DNA of 64,000 nucleotides, taken from Adlercreutzia sp. ZJ141. Its GTDB lineage: Bacteria; Actinomycetota; Coriobacteriia; Coriobacteriales; Eggerthellaceae. The stretch is from positions 124,001-188,000 of the forward strand of contig NZ_JAAKEB010000001.1 of NCBI RefSeq assembly GCF_011038965.1, read 5' to 3'. How positions within the stretch are numbered: the first letter of the stretch is position 1; each line of letters starts with the position of its first letter. Positions 24,943-34,386 of this stretch are shown in pieces. The notes beneath the pieces were generated by a model. That model searched no databases. It was given only the letters and a program-made list of their open reading frames with translations, and was not told the origin of the DNA. Made by a program: the position numbers and the translations under genes.

Positions 24943-26286
24943 GTGATAGACCAATTGCTGGCCAACATATCGTTCGTTGACGTGATCAACACCTGCATGT
25001 TTATCGCGTTCTCCTGTTGCTATGCCTACCAGCTGTTTTACGTGCTTGTAGTGCTGACAAAAAAGCCGCCCGAAATCACGGCGCGGCGCAATCATAAGTA
25101 CGCCGTTATCGTTGCCGCGCGCAATGAACGAGCTGTTATTGGCGATTTGATGCGCTCCATTCGCGCCCAGAACTACCCGCAAGAGCTCATCGATATCTTC
25201 GTGGTGGCCGACAACTGCACCGACGACACTGCGCAGGTGGCTCAAGCGGCGGGCGCGACCAAGGTGTTTACGCGCAAAAATGCCGAGAAGGTGGGAAAGG
25301 GTTACGCACTCGAGTACGGCATCGATCGTATTCGTTCCGAGCATGCCGAGGCGGGCTATGAGGCCTACTTCGTGTTCGACGCCGACAACGTGCTTGACGA
25401 GAATTACTTCCGCGAGATGAACAAAACGTTCGACGGTGGAGCGAAGGCTTCGACAAGTTACCGCAATTCGAAGAACTTTGCATCGAACTGGATATCGGCG
25501 GGTTATGCCGTATGGTTTTTACGCGAGGCGAAGTTCCTTTCTCAGGCGAGGTTGACCTTAAACACAAGCTGCGCCATTTCGGGAACGGGCTTCTTTATTG
25601 CTGCTGAAGTCATTGAGGCGCACGACGGTTGGCAGTGGTTTTTACTCACCGAGGACATCGAATTCTCAACTTCTACTATCCTTGACGGCGACCGCATATC
25701 GTACTGTCCCACAGCGGTGCTCTACGACGAACAACCCATTACCTTCCGCGATTCGTGGAATCAGCGTTTCCGTTGGGCAAAAGGCTTTTATCAGGTGTTT
25801 TGGCGCTACGGGGCGCGGCTTGCCAAAGGTATGGCGAAAAACCCGAAGGGTTCGCGCTTCGCGTGCTATGACATGCTGATGACCATATCGCCGGCGATGC
25901 TGGTCACGTTTATTGTCGCTATGTTCAACCTGGTTATTGTGATACTCGGGTGTTTGGGTGTCATGTCTATGGGCAACGTAGTGGCAAGTTCGCTCTCATG
26001 CGTGATTTTCTGCATTCTAAACTACGTCATGTTTATGTTTCTGTTCGGCGTGCTGACCACCATTATGGAATGGGACGTTATTCGAGCCTCGACGGCGATG
26101 AAAATCCGCTCGGTATTCACGTTCCCGCTGTTCATGCTTACCTACATTCCCATCGCATTCGTGGCGCTGTTTAAGCGGGCCGAATGGAAGCCCATTCGCC
26201 ACAGCATTTCGGTTGACGTGTCGGAGTATTCAACCACAGCATCTACGGGAGCAGGCATTTCCGTTGACACGCCCGATCAGCGTTAA
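24943..26286 (+). CDS. membrane-bound family 2 glycosyltransferase
   Basis: One N-terminal helix, a GT-A catalytic domain, then about four helices at the C-terminus, as in processive synthases. Catalytic marks are VAARNE near residue 52, the DNC and DADN aspartates, TED near 237, and QRFRW near 272, the signature of cellulose/hyaluronan-type enzymes. It should transfer sugars from a nucleotide donor at the inner membrane face, perhaps with export of the chain. The acceptor is unknown. GTG 24943 is supported by AAGGAG 6 nt upstream. Confidence 0.9.
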   Translation: MIDQLLANISFVDVINTCMFIAFSCCYAYQLFYVLVVLTKKPPEITARRNHKYAVIVAARNERAVIGDLMRSIRAQNYPQELIDIFVVADNCTDDTAQVAQAAGATKVFTRKNAEKVGKGYALEYGIDRIRSEHAEAGYEAYFVFDADNVLDENYFREMNKTFDGGAKASTSYRNSKNFASNWISAGYAVWFLREAKFLSQARLTLNTSCAISGTGFFIAAEVIEAHDGWQWFLLTEDIEFSTSTILDGDRISYCPTAVLYDEQPITFRDSWNQRFRWAKGFYQVFWRYGARLAKGMAKNPKGSRFACYDMLMTISPAMLVTFIVAMFNLVIVILGCLGVMSMGNVVASSLSCVIFCILNYVMFMFLFGVLTTIMEWDVIRASTAMKIRSVFTFPLFMLTYIPIAFVALFKRAEWKPIRHSISVDVSEYSTTASTGAGISVDTPDQR

Positions 26287-26357
26287 TGCAAATCAGAGCC
26301 AACTTGTAACGCAGTATTGGTGAAGTCAACGAGTGTTTCTTGCACTCTTGGTTTGTG

Positions 26358-26442
26358 CGCCCAGGGACAACGGGGACGTAGGCTATTGTCCCATTTTGTT
26401 TCAAAATGGGACAATAGCCTACGTCCCCGTTGTCCCTGGGCG
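26358..26442. repeat. 41-bp perfect palindrome (REP-like)
   Basis: The arms 26358-26398 and 26402-26442 are exact complements around TTT. The left arm begins CGCCCAGGGACAACGGGGAC. Directly after, 26444-26472 carries a second, imperfect piece whose ends are TGACAGAATG and CTATTGTCACA. Such elements resemble the REP repeats mobilised by RAYT transposases, but none is in the window. It lies between convergent genes and could also stop transcription. Confidence 0.85.
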
Positions 26443-26487
26443 TGACAGAATGCCCTGACCCTATTGTCACATAATTGGTTTGTATTC

Positions 26488-27240
26488 CTACAACACGCGG
26501 GCGAAGGTGAGTGCCCATACGTTTTGTACGCCCGCAGCGTGGAGTGCGTCGGCTGCGGCGAAAAGGGTCGATCCGGTGGTGTGAACGTCGTCTACCAAAA
26601 TGACGCTGGCTGCCTGGCGCACGATGTCTTGTGCCGCTTCGCTCATCGAGAAGCGCTCGCTCATGTTCGCGATGCGCCCGCGCCGCCCAAGCGTGCGCTG
26701 ATCTAAACTGCGTGGATGATCGAGCGCGTATGCAACCGGTAGGTCAAGCTCGTGTGCGAGAGCTAAAGCGAGCTCAGCGCCATGGTCGAACCCGCGCGCC
26801 CTTCGGGCGGCACGTGATGCGGGAATGCCGACGATTACGGGCCGCTTTTCCAGCCAGGTGGGCAGCGCGTACGGTGCCATGATGCGTGCCATGGCGGCGG
26901 AAAGCGCGCGGTCGCCGGCGTCTTTCCAGGTGCGCACGATGCGCGCTGCCGCATCGCCGTAGAGCACGGCGCTCGCGCAGCCGTCGTAGCCAGGTGCGCT
27001 GCGCCCCGCTGCAGCGAGCATGACATCGTTACATTCGCAGCATTGAATAGCACCGAAGGGGGATCCGCATCGGGGGCAGGCACGCCACCAGTCAATGTAG
27101 GGCAATTCTCTTCGGCACTGATCACAGAGCACTTCTCCCGGCACGTCACATACGGCGCAGCGGGTCGGCCATATCGTTTCCGATACGACGTCGACCAAGG
27201 CTGTCCGGTACGATTCTATCGATGCAAGAAGGCTGTTCAT
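26488..27240 (-). CDS. comF: ComF-family phosphoribosyltransferase-like protein
   Basis: The N-terminus has a zinc-binding set of Cys pairs (CAVC, CDQC, CPRCG, CCEC), followed by the PRPP-binding loop VILVDDVHTTGST near residue 213. The ARRARGFDHGAELA block is typical of ComF. In naturally competent bacteria ComF helps take in single-stranded DNA; in many others its role is unknown. No partner competence genes are in the window. The start ATG 27240 lacks a visible ribosome site. Confidence 0.9.
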   Translation of the reverse strand: MNSLLASIESYRTALVDVVSETIWPTRCAVCDVPGEVLCDQCRRELPYIDWWRACPRCGSPFGAIQCCECNDVMLAAAGRSAPGYDGCASAVLYGDAAARIVRTWKDAGDRALSAAMARIMAPYALPTWLEKRPVIVGIPASRAARRARGFDHGAELALALAHELDLPVAYALDHPRSLDQRTLGRRGRIANMSERFSMSEAAQDIVRQAASVILVDDVHTTGSTLFAAADALHAAGVQNVWALTFARVL

Positions 27241-27350
27241 GGGTCGATGGTATCACGGGGCTTGCAGCAAAAAGTTGAAGGAAATCTTGCGGAATTCTGT
27301 TGCCGATCTGTCATAGGCGCGAACGTGCCATGTGGCATGTGTGCCGTTTT

Positions 27351-27359
27351 TGGTAGAAT
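27351..27359 (+). promoter_or_regulatory. extended -10 promoter of the lipoprotein leader
   Basis: TGGTAGAAT combines an extended TG with a good -10 (TAGAAT, 27354-27359). No strong -35 is seen. Transcription would start near 27366, giving a leader of about 300 nt. Confidence 0.4.
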
Positions 27360-27365
27360 GGGAAG

Positions 27366-27665
27366 GCTTCATTCGGGTCTGTAGTTGCGGATGCGTGTTC
27401 GCGATCGGTTTCGGTCGCTGCCTGCGTGTCCAAGTCCATGACAGATGCGGTCGAAGGGATCCACGTAAGTTCGCGCGTTTGCGTGGGCGATCATGGCGTA
27501 TCCTAGAGGTAAGTCGCACCGTCCGTTCTACTGATAGCGGCATTCGGCCGCGCGGGCGAGAGGGCTACGGCGCAAGCTTAACCCCGGTGCGCGAGTGTGG
27601 GGGCAAAGACTAGGTCAGCCGATGAAGCAGCTCGTTTGAACCGTTCGAGACTAAGGATATCAGCA
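27366..27665 (+). other. long GC-rich leader, possible structured RNA
   Basis: The gap 27241-27665 holds no convincing gene. It contains short dyads, for example CCACG with CGTGG (about 27460-27488) and GCGGC with GCCGC (27536-27552), and a GGGGGCAAAG stretch at 27599-27608. It ends at the ribosome site of the lipoprotein. It lacks the hallmarks of RNase P RNA, tmRNA and SRP RNA. A riboswitch or small RNA is possible but not identified. Confidence 0.3.
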
Positions 27666-28703
27666 ATGAAGCGTCTGCAAGCTCTTTTGGTCGGCTGCCT
27701 TGTGGCGGCGGGCCTTGTGGTTCTCATGACTGGCTGCACGTCGTCTGAGAGCTATGCTCCACCCGAGAAGACCCCCATGGTGTCCGCTCCTGCCATCATC
27801 CAAGATGGCGTTTTGAAGGTGGGTGTCGACGCGACGGCGGCTCCCTTGGCGGGGCAGCCCGCGAATTCCACGAAGATTGTGGGTATCGACGTTGATATAG
27901 CGGCAGCGCTTGCCGATCAGCTGGGATTGAAACTTGAGGTCATCGACGTGGGAAGTGACCCTGAAGCCGCGTTGGAAGAGGGCCGTGTTGATATCGTTAT
28001 GGGCGTCGACGGCTCCGACGACTCGTATACGTTCTGGCGTTCTGAGAGTTATTTACCCACTGCTGTTGCGCTGTTCGCTACGACGCAAGGGCAAGCTCCG
28101 GCGGCTGACACCACCGCTAGTATCGCAGCACAGCTGTCATCGAAGAGCGCATGGGCTGCTGCCAACATATATAAGAGCGCGAGTCTGACCACCACTGACA
28201 CACTGGAAAGCGCGTTCTCATCGCTTGCAACGGGTAAGGTCGATTATGTGGCGTCCGATATGGTTATCGGTACGTATGCAGCGCACAGCGCCGGTCAGGA
28301 AGTGCAGGCGGTCGCGCTGCTGCAGCCCGCGAGTGGCTACTGCATTGGTGTACTTGATGCGAACACCGAGCTGAAGCAGTGCGTGTCTGATGCGCTCGCT
28401 ACGCTGTCGGGTTCAGGTGTGGTGTCTGTCATCGAATCGAAGTGGCTCGGCCAGGCACTCGACTTGACCAACATTCCGGTTGCTGAAGGTGCGACATCGG
28501 TATCGACCGACGATGAGGACGCAGAACAAAGTGCCGACGGTGAAGAAGCAGCCGACGGCTCTGCAGTTGATCCTGCTGTTGAGGAAGCGCTTGGCAGCGG
28601 GTCTGGAGCAGATGAGCCTTCCGCCACCGATGGTATTTCCGGCACTGACGGCACGCAAACCGAAGGGGTGTCGGGTGTCGCCAGCAATGCGGTAGTGCTG
28701 TAG
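27666..28703 (+). CDS. solute-binding lipoprotein (family 3 type)
   Basis: A lipoprotein signal ends at MTGC (Cys about residue 24). The mature part matches family 3 binding proteins for amino acids: LKVGVDATAAPLAG, then GIDVDIAAALADQLGLKLE, and a Gly-rich C-lobe. A Ser/Asp/Gly-rich tail of about 85 residues follows, unusual for the family. No permease or ATPase gene is adjacent, so either it is an orphan binding protein or it has another sensing role. ATG 27666 has AAGGA-like bases 8 nt upstream. Confidence 0.85.
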   Translation: MKRLQALLVGCLVAAGLVVLMTGCTSSESYAPPEKTPMVSAPAIIQDGVLKVGVDATAAPLAGQPANSTKIVGIDVDIAAALADQLGLKLEVIDVGSDPEAALEEGRVDIVMGVDGSDDSYTFWRSESYLPTAVALFATTQGQAPAADTTASIAAQLSSKSAWAAANIYKSASLTTTDTLESAFSSLATGKVDYVASDMVIGTYAAHSAGQEVQAVALLQPASGYCIGVLDANTELKQCVSDALATLSGSGVVSVIESKWLGQALDLTNIPVAEGATSVSTDDEDAEQSADGEEAADGSAVDPAVEEALGSGSGADEPSATDGISGTDGTQTEGVSGVASNAVVL

Positions 28704-28784
28704 GTTTCCACATGTTTCGTATACTCCGCTTGATGTGAGTGTTTGACGCAAGCACGGTTGTGCAATTGGATACAGCATAAAGAA

Positions 28785-28818
28785 GAGGGCTTTGGCGATT
28801 CGGTTCGTCAAAGCCCTC
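28785..28818. terminator. bidirectional terminator between lipoprotein and sufB
   Basis: GAGGGCTTTG (28785-28794) pairs with CAAAGCCCTC (28809-28818); the loop side pairs four bases more. It separates convergent genes. Confidence 0.7.
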
Positions 28819-28893
28819 GGTCTCTGTATACCCTGCTTGTAAAGACGTTCTCGAGCGTGGGGCCGCGCGAACGCCGTATGCTCGGTTGAAGCG

Positions 28894-29823
28894 TTAGTTC
28901 AGGAAGTCCTCGAGAATCTCCTGTTCGGCTTCCTCTTCGGTAAGTCCGAGCGTCATGAGCTTGGTAATCTGGTCGCCAGCGATTTTGCCGATGGCGGCTT
29001 CGTGTACAAGCATAGCATCCTCGCTTGCGGCCTCGATGCCGGGGATAGCCGTTACGCGGGCATTGCCCATGATGATGGCGTCGCACTGCACATGGCCGCG
29101 GCACTTTGCATTGCCGATAACCAGCGGGTTGAACACTTGCTTCGAGTTGTCCTGTGCCACGCTGCGTGAAATCACCTGTACGCTCGCGTCATCGCCATTC
29201 AGTTCAATCTTCATGTTCGACGTGGCCATCTGATCATCGTGTGTCAGTAGCTTTTCGGTGAGTATCAGCTTCGATTTTGCGGCCAGCGTGGCGTTGGTAT
29301 CGCGCACGGTAGAGGTAACACCGCGCAGCTGGATCATCTCCATCTCGCATATAGCTTTCTCATCCAATATCACGTTCGTCACCGGGTTTAAGATGCGCTC
29401 GCCGGTGCCTTCGCCTTCGCCGTAGTGTTTCTCGACGTACTTCACATGGCTGTTCTTGCCACAGTGGAAGGTGTGGATGCCGTCATGTTCGGAAGCTTCA
29501 TGGCTTTCGTTATGGATGCCGCAGCCAGCGATGATGGTCACGTCGCAGTCTTCGCCAATGTAGAAGGTGTTATACACCACGTCCTTCAGCCCGGCCTGCG
29601 TAACGATGACCGGTATGTACACCGTTTCACCGCGCGTTCCTGGTGCGATGCGGATGTCGATGCCGGGGTTGTCGGTCTTCGTGGCTATTTCGATGTTGGC
29701 TGAGGAATGGCGCTCAACGAGCTTGCCGTCGCGGCGGATGTTGAAGGCTCCTTTCGGCATGCCATGGATGTTCGCTATCTCGGCGAGTAGGTTCTCGTCG
29801 ATAGGGGAAAGGTCAACTGCCAT
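28894..29823 (-). CDS. sufB: SufB/SufD-type Fe-S scaffold subunit
   Basis: The 309-residue protein is the right-handed beta-helix core of SufB, without the longer N-terminus of the classical subunit. Visible are the GRGETVYIPV-like region, NRDT-type RDTNATL, and the final SRSVAQDNSKQVFNPL and GHVQCDAIIMG blocks that form the cluster/SufC interface. Together with SufC it should build Fe-S clusters in the cytosol. AAGGAGG lies 8 nt before ATG 29823; it follows sufC by 17 nt. Classical sufD, sufS and sufU are absent here, so this looks like the two-gene SmsCB form. Confidence 0.92.
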   Translation of the reverse strand: MAVDLSPIDENLLAEIANIHGMPKGAFNIRRDGKLVERHSSANIEIATKTDNPGIDIRIAPGTRGETVYIPVIVTQAGLKDVVYNTFYIGEDCDVTIIAGCGIHNESHEASEHDGIHTFHCGKNSHVKYVEKHYGEGEGTGERILNPVTNVILDEKAICEMEMIQLRGVTSTVRDTNATLAAKSKLILTEKLLTHDDQMATSNMKIELNGDDASVQVISRSVAQDNSKQVFNPLVIGNAKCRGHVQCDAIIMGNARVTAIPGIEAASEDAMLVHEAAIGKIAGDQITKLMTLGLTEEEAEQEILEDFLN

Positions 29824-29840
29824 CGTGAATGCCTCCTTGT

Positions 29841-30617
29841 CTAGCACGTCGTAGGAATTTCAGTGATATGCAGGCGTGTTGGCTGCGTGAGTTGGCAGTG
29901 GGGCATACCCTTTGCCACAAAGCCGAGCCTTGGCATGAGTTCGTCGGGTGTTCCGGTTTCTACCACCTTGCCGTCTTTGATAAGCACGATCTCGTCAGCC
30001 AGTTGAATGATGCGCTCTTGGTGCGAGATGATGATGATGGATCGGCCGTCGCGTGCCTCGTGGATGTCGCGGAACGTGTCGGTGAGACGGTCGAAGCTCC
30101 ACAGATCGATGCCCGCCTCGGGTTCATCGTAGATGGCAAGCTTCGGATCGCGTGCCAAAATGGTGGCGATCTCGATGCGCTTCACCTCGCCACCCGACAA
30201 GTTCTTATCGACCTCGCGGGTGAGGTAGTCAGCCGAGCACAAGCCCACCTTTGACAGGTACTCGTTGCAGGAGAGCATGGGAAGTTTACGGCCTGCGGCG
30301 ATGTCGAGCAGTTTCTTCACTTTCATACCCTTAAAGCGCGCCGGCTGCTGGAAGCCGTAGCCAATGCCTAAGCGTGCGCGCTCATCGATACTCATGGAGG
30401 TGATGTCGAGTCCGTTGAAGATAATGCTTCCTGACGTGGGGGTTTCCACGCCCATGATCAGTTTCGCCAGCGTGCTCTTGCCGCCTCCGTTCGGCCCGGT
30501 GATCACGGTGAAGCGATCGACGGGTATGGTGAGATTCAGTCCGTCGATGATCCGCTTCGTTTCCCGGGAGCCTTTGCTTACGGGCACTTCGAACACAAGA
30601 TCTTTCAGTTCAAGCAT
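29841..30617 (-). CDS. sufC: Fe-S assembly ATPase SufC
   Basis: An ABC-type ATPase of 258 residues: Walker A GPNGGGKST near 40, a Q loop at GFQQP, signature LSGGEVKR, Walker B LAIYDEPEAGID and the His in IISHQE. The DEPEAGID form and GFQQPARFKG are typical of SufC, which powers the SufB scaffold during Fe-S assembly. It is first of the two-gene operon with sufB. The last 25 residues are an extra tail. Confidence 0.94.
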   Translation of the reverse strand: MLELKDLVFEVPVSKGSRETKRIIDGLNLTIPVDRFTVITGPNGGGKSTLAKLIMGVETPTSGSIIFNGLDITSMSIDERARLGIGYGFQQPARFKGMKVKKLLDIAAGRKLPMLSCNEYLSKVGLCSADYLTREVDKNLSGGEVKRIEIATILARDPKLAIYDEPEAGIDLWSFDRLTDTFRDIHEARDGRSIIIISHQERIIQLADEIVLIKDGKVVETGTPDELMPRLGFVAKGMPHCQLTQPTRLHITEIPTTC

Positions 30618-30718
30618 TCGTATCGTTTCCTTTGTTTCGTTTCCATCGTCTCGTCTGACTATATGTCATAAGTTCGGCAACATATTATAGGAGTTTCTTG
30701 CAGGCGTACAACTCGAAT

Positions 30719-33700
30719 TTAGTCGTTCATCAAGTCGATGACGTTCCATGAACGTTTCGACGACTCGATGATGCTGCGATTCCCGAACACGCACATTGCA
30801 CCGTGCTTCATACCATCTTGCAGGGGTGTGGTGAGCGAGCGTACATCATTAAGCGTGGTGCCTACTACGCGCTTTCGGTCGTGTAGGCGATCATCCCACG
30901 TGCGGCCGGCAAACACGTCGGCAGCCTGGCGCTTGACGATCGCGCGGGGCTGAAGCGGATTGTCGATGGCTGCTACCGTGCTTACCACGTACCCCTCGAG
31001 CTCGTCAGCGTCGGGCTTATAGCTTTCAAGCCACTGGGCAGCGCTGTCGAAGCGCTCACACGTACGATCAAGGTGCGGATCGCGGTAGGAGTAGAAGCGC
31101 ATTGCGCCAGCACGTGCGGCCTGAAAACCTGCTCCGTAGGCACCGCCCTTCACGCGCACCTCGTTCCACAGATAATCGTAGTTCAAAGCACGTGCGGCAA
31201 CCGACCACGACGGCGAATAGTCGCAGTTGATCAGGCGGTGGTCGAACCCAGCTGCGGCGTAACACACGTCGGAAGCGACAATAAACGCTTCATTGCTCGT
31301 GTGCGGTTCGGGAATATGAAGACGCACATCGCGTACGGCGGCATGACCATCGGTTACATCCGGCACGTTTGTGTGGCCAAAAGCGACGTGCTTTTCGGCG
31401 AAGGTGCTCCAGGCGTCGTACGGCCCGGCGAAGCTGAGTGTCTGGTTGTTATCGGTGAAGATGCGCGCGGCAAGCTCGGTGAGCTTTGTGGGTAGGGTTG
31501 GAGCTGCTTGATCGAAGTTGCTTATGAGGTGTTTCACGAAGCGGTACATATCGGTGCCTGCCAGCTGTTCCTCAACCAGGCCAGCAGGCAGGTAGTACGA
31601 TCGCAGGCGCGCCATAGCACACGTGTGTCCGGCATTCACAAAGGCGTTCTCCATAGCGGCCTTGCGCTGGCGCAGCACATCAAGGATACGGTCGGTGTTG
31701 GAGAAGTCGGTTTCCAGCATCACCTCGCGCGAGAGGTCACCCAGGTAATCGACGCGCGGCGCGAGTGCGCTTGCGCTGACAATAAACAAAGGGCGCACGA
31801 CGGATGCGTCGAAAGCGTCCTCATGTACGCGCTGGTAAAACGATAAGTTGCCTAAACGCCCGTTGATCAGGGTGTCGAGTTCTTGCGCGGTGTGTCGTGC
31901 GGTATCCATCTTTCCCAAAAGCGACCCTAAAAGCGACACGTAGGGAAGCTCTTCGAAGCTCACGCAGTTGAGGTCAAAGTAGCGGTATGCGTACACGATG
32001 CCGTTCGTCTCAACGCTGTGACGGATGCAGGGGACGCTACCTGCGCGTACAAGCTCGTAGGCTGGCTCGCGGTCCGGCTCAGCGATGTCGGTTATCGCTA
32101 AGCGGGGAAGGGTCGCCACTGCTTGCGGGGTATCGGGGGTTTCCTGCATGGCGCGCAGGTGTTGTTCGTCTTGTTCAATGCGTTCGAAGTCGGATTCCGT
32201 CATAGTTGCGGCGATGTCGGCCAGGCGACGGGCTTCGTTCGCGCTCGTGTCATCTTCAGTGGGCACAATCTCAGCGAGGGCAGTATGCGCATTGTCGATG
32301 AATACCTCGCGAATAAGGTTTTCGAACCAATCATCGTCAAGGTGTTCGCGCAAGTAAGCGATGGCGTCCTCAAAGCGCAGGTAGGCGGTAGGCATATCGT
32401 CGTCATAAAGCCAGCCACTCATCGATGCGGTGGCATATGCTATGCCGTTGGGAATGCCGAAGTTCCCTTCGCGTAGGATGAATTCGTTGCGCGAGATTGC
32501 CGCTTCGAGCAATGCATGATCAAGTCCACCGTTTGCGAGTGCATGGATGGCTTCGTCGAACACGCGGCGGAATTCGTGCGTTTTTTCGGGATGGATGCCG
32601 CGCAGCTCCACCACGGCGAAGGGTTGCAGTAGCGAGTCGGCTACATAGGCGTTCGCGTCGGCCGCAAGGTTGGCGTCCAGCAAAGCACGCTTGAGCGGCG
32701 CTTCGTTTGAACCCATGATAGCGTCAAGCAAAACATCCACTGCAATCACGCGCACCCGGTCGCGGGCGCACCCGATGACACACCCAATGGCTGCGCAAGC
32801 GTTCTCGGGTGCGCATGCCATGTGCTTAGCGGCGTAGTCGGTGCGCACGGGTGCCTGAAGGCGCAGTTCGCGGGGCGTAAGCTCGCTGCCGCGTGTACGC
32901 GCGTGTTCGCGCTGTTCGATGGCCACAGGTGTGAGGTAGCGCGTATCGAGGAAGGTCAACATGCGAGCGATATCGAGGTTGCCATACAACATAATGTAGC
33001 TGTTGTCGGTGCGGTAATGCCGTTCGTGTTCTTCCAAGAAGCGTTCGTAGGTGAGCGTGGGGATAGCCTCTGGCGTACCGCCCGACTCGAAGCGGTAGGG
33101 TGTGTCGGGGAACAGCAGCTGCTGCAAGGTGTCGTAGAGCACCGATTCGGCGTCTGATAAGGCGCCTTTCATTTCGTTGAATACCACACCGTTCCAACGC
33201 AGCGTACGGGCTTCCACCGCAGCGTCGTCACTTTCGCACACATCGTCGGTTTCGGAACACGTGTTATCTACAAGCTCGTAGTGCCAGCCTTCTTGCTGAA
33301 AGATTGCTTTGTTGTGGTAGATGGCGGGATGGAATACCGCGTCGAGGTAGACGTCCATCAGGTTTATGAGGTCTTGCTCGTTCGTGCTCGCCACAGGATA
33401 CATTGTCTTATCGGGAAACGTCATGGCGTTCAGGAAGGTTTGCATGGATGTTTTCAACAGGTTAACGAACGGCTCCTTCACGGGGAACCGGGACGAGCCG
33501 TTGAGTACCGAGTGCTCAAGGATGTGGAAAACCCCAGTGTCGTCGGCAGGTGGCGTGCGGAAGGCGATAGAGAACGCCTTGTTTGCATCATCGTTTTCCA
33601 GAAACAGCAATTTTGCCTGGCTTGCGTCGTGCAGCATGACGTGTGCCAGGCCGTGAATTTCGGGCAGCTGTTCGGTTGACTGCAAGGTGAACCCGCATGC

Positions 33701-33724
33701 GCGGGCAATGGATTCAAGTGACAT
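30719..33724 (-). CDS. M16C metallopeptidase (presequence-protease type)
   Basis: A 1001-residue zinc peptidase with inverted motif HILEH near residue 56 and a downstream Glu in an NEMKGAL block near 160. Length, the four-domain layout and the FPVKEPFVNLLK segment fit the PreP/CYM1 branch (M16C), which degrades short peptides inside a closed chamber. No signal peptide is seen, so it is cytosolic. ATG 33724 is preferred over 33778, since AGGAAAGG stands 8 nt before it and the longer start has no ribosome site. Confidence 0.92.
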   Translation of the reverse strand: MSLESIARACGFTLQSTEQLPEIHGLAHVMLHDASQAKLLFLENDDANKAFSIAFRTPPADDTGVFHILEHSVLNGSSRFPVKEPFVNLLKTSMQTFLNAMTFPDKTMYPVASTNEQDLINLMDVYLDAVFHPAIYHNKAIFQQEGWHYELVDNTCSETDDVCESDDAAVEARTLRWNGVVFNEMKGALSDAESVLYDTLQQLLFPDTPYRFESGGTPEAIPTLTYERFLEEHERHYRTDNSYIMLYGNLDIARMLTFLDTRYLTPVAIEQREHARTRGSELTPRELRLQAPVRTDYAAKHMACAPENACAAIGCVIGCARDRVRVIAVDVLLDAIMGSNEAPLKRALLDANLAADANAYVADSLLQPFAVVELRGIHPEKTHEFRRVFDEAIHALANGGLDHALLEAAISRNEFILREGNFGIPNGIAYATASMSGWLYDDDMPTAYLRFEDAIAYLREHLDDDWFENLIREVFIDNAHTALAEIVPTEDDTSANEARRLADIAATMTESDFERIEQDEQHLRAMQETPDTPQAVATLPRLAITDIAEPDREPAYELVRAGSVPCIRHSVETNGIVYAYRYFDLNCVSFEELPYVSLLGSLLGKMDTARHTAQELDTLINGRLGNLSFYQRVHEDAFDASVVRPLFIVSASALAPRVDYLGDLSREVMLETDFSNTDRILDVLRQRKAAMENAFVNAGHTCAMARLRSYYLPAGLVEEQLAGTDMYRFVKHLISNFDQAAPTLPTKLTELAARIFTDNNQTLSFAGPYDAWSTFAEKHVAFGHTNVPDVTDGHAAVRDVRLHIPEPHTSNEAFIVASDVCYAAAGFDHRLINCDYSPSWSVAARALNYDYLWNEVRVKGGAYGAGFQAARAGAMRFYSYRDPHLDRTCERFDSAAQWLESYKPDADELEGYVVSTVAAIDNPLQPRAIVKRQAADVFAGRTWDDRLHDRKRVVGTTLNDVRSLTTPLQDGMKHGAMCVFGNRSIIESSKRSWNVIDLMND

Positions 33725-33827
33725 GGCAATGCCTTTCCTGTGGTTCGGTGCGCTTGGTGCGCTGTCGTTTTGCGGCATGAATTATAATTCGAAACATCAT
33801 TTCTGATCGATCGGCGGAAGGATTTCC

Positions 33828-34298
33828 ATGACGCAGGGCTCACCGGGCTTCTCGTTCATAACTGTTCACGATGACGAAGATGATGTCGTTATCCAGGCAG
33901 GCATCCGCGAACCTCGCGAGGATGAGTGGGTTGAAGACGCGTCTGCTGCAAACGAACTCGCAGGTGAAAACGGGGTTGATGGTGCGAGTGGATCTGACGA
34001 TGTTGTTGACGGTACTAACGATTCTGCCGAAGCTGACACAGATGCAGACATCGTTGTTGCTGACGTTGCTGACGCTGACCTCGACGCTGATACCGACGCC
34101 GATGAGTTGGTGGTTGAGACGGACGGCGAGCAGCAGGACGCAAGACTTGGCACTGATCAGTCTTTAGATGGTGGTCGGTATGTGACCACGGCTGCCGATC
34201 TTGAGGGCACTCCCATGCCGATTGCGCAGAAGGTAACCATTATCGCTGGCGTGATCTTGTGCGCAATCGCCATTATCTACTGCGCGTTGTGCCGGTAG
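33828..34298 (+). CDS. acidic tail-anchored membrane protein
   Basis: A 156-residue product with a very acidic, Asp-rich middle (repeats of D-A-D and D-T-D) and one C-terminal helix (about 132-153) that would anchor it to the membrane. No family is recognised. GGAAGGATTTCC precedes ATG 33828. It is followed by another single-pass membrane protein on the same strand after a short hairpin. Confidence 0.7.
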   Translation: MTQGSPGFSFITVHDDEDDVVIQAGIREPREDEWVEDASAANELAGENGVDGASGSDDVVDGTNDSAEADTDADIVVADVADADLDADTDADELVVETDGEQQDARLGTDQSLDGGRYVTTAADLEGTPMPIAQKVTIIAGVILCAIAIIYCALCR

Positions 34299-34334
34299 GG
34301 GCGAAGAAGAAGGTTTTGTCCGCGCAACATATAT

Positions 34335-34357
34335 GGTGCCGCAACGCGTGCGGCACC
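34335..34357 (+). terminator. possible terminator between the two membrane-protein genes
   Basis: GGTGCCGCA (34335-34343) pairs with TGCGGCACC (34349-34357) over a 5-nt loop. Only TCTTC follows, so termination would be weak. Confidence 0.45.
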
Positions 34358-34386
34358 TCTTCGTGCGCGTGTTGAAAGGTGTGACT

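Noticed and set aside
27560-27640. Possible cyclic-di-GMP-I (GEMM) riboswitch
   Set aside because: GCAAAG is present, but the other conserved blocks and the tetraloop and receptor are not convincing.
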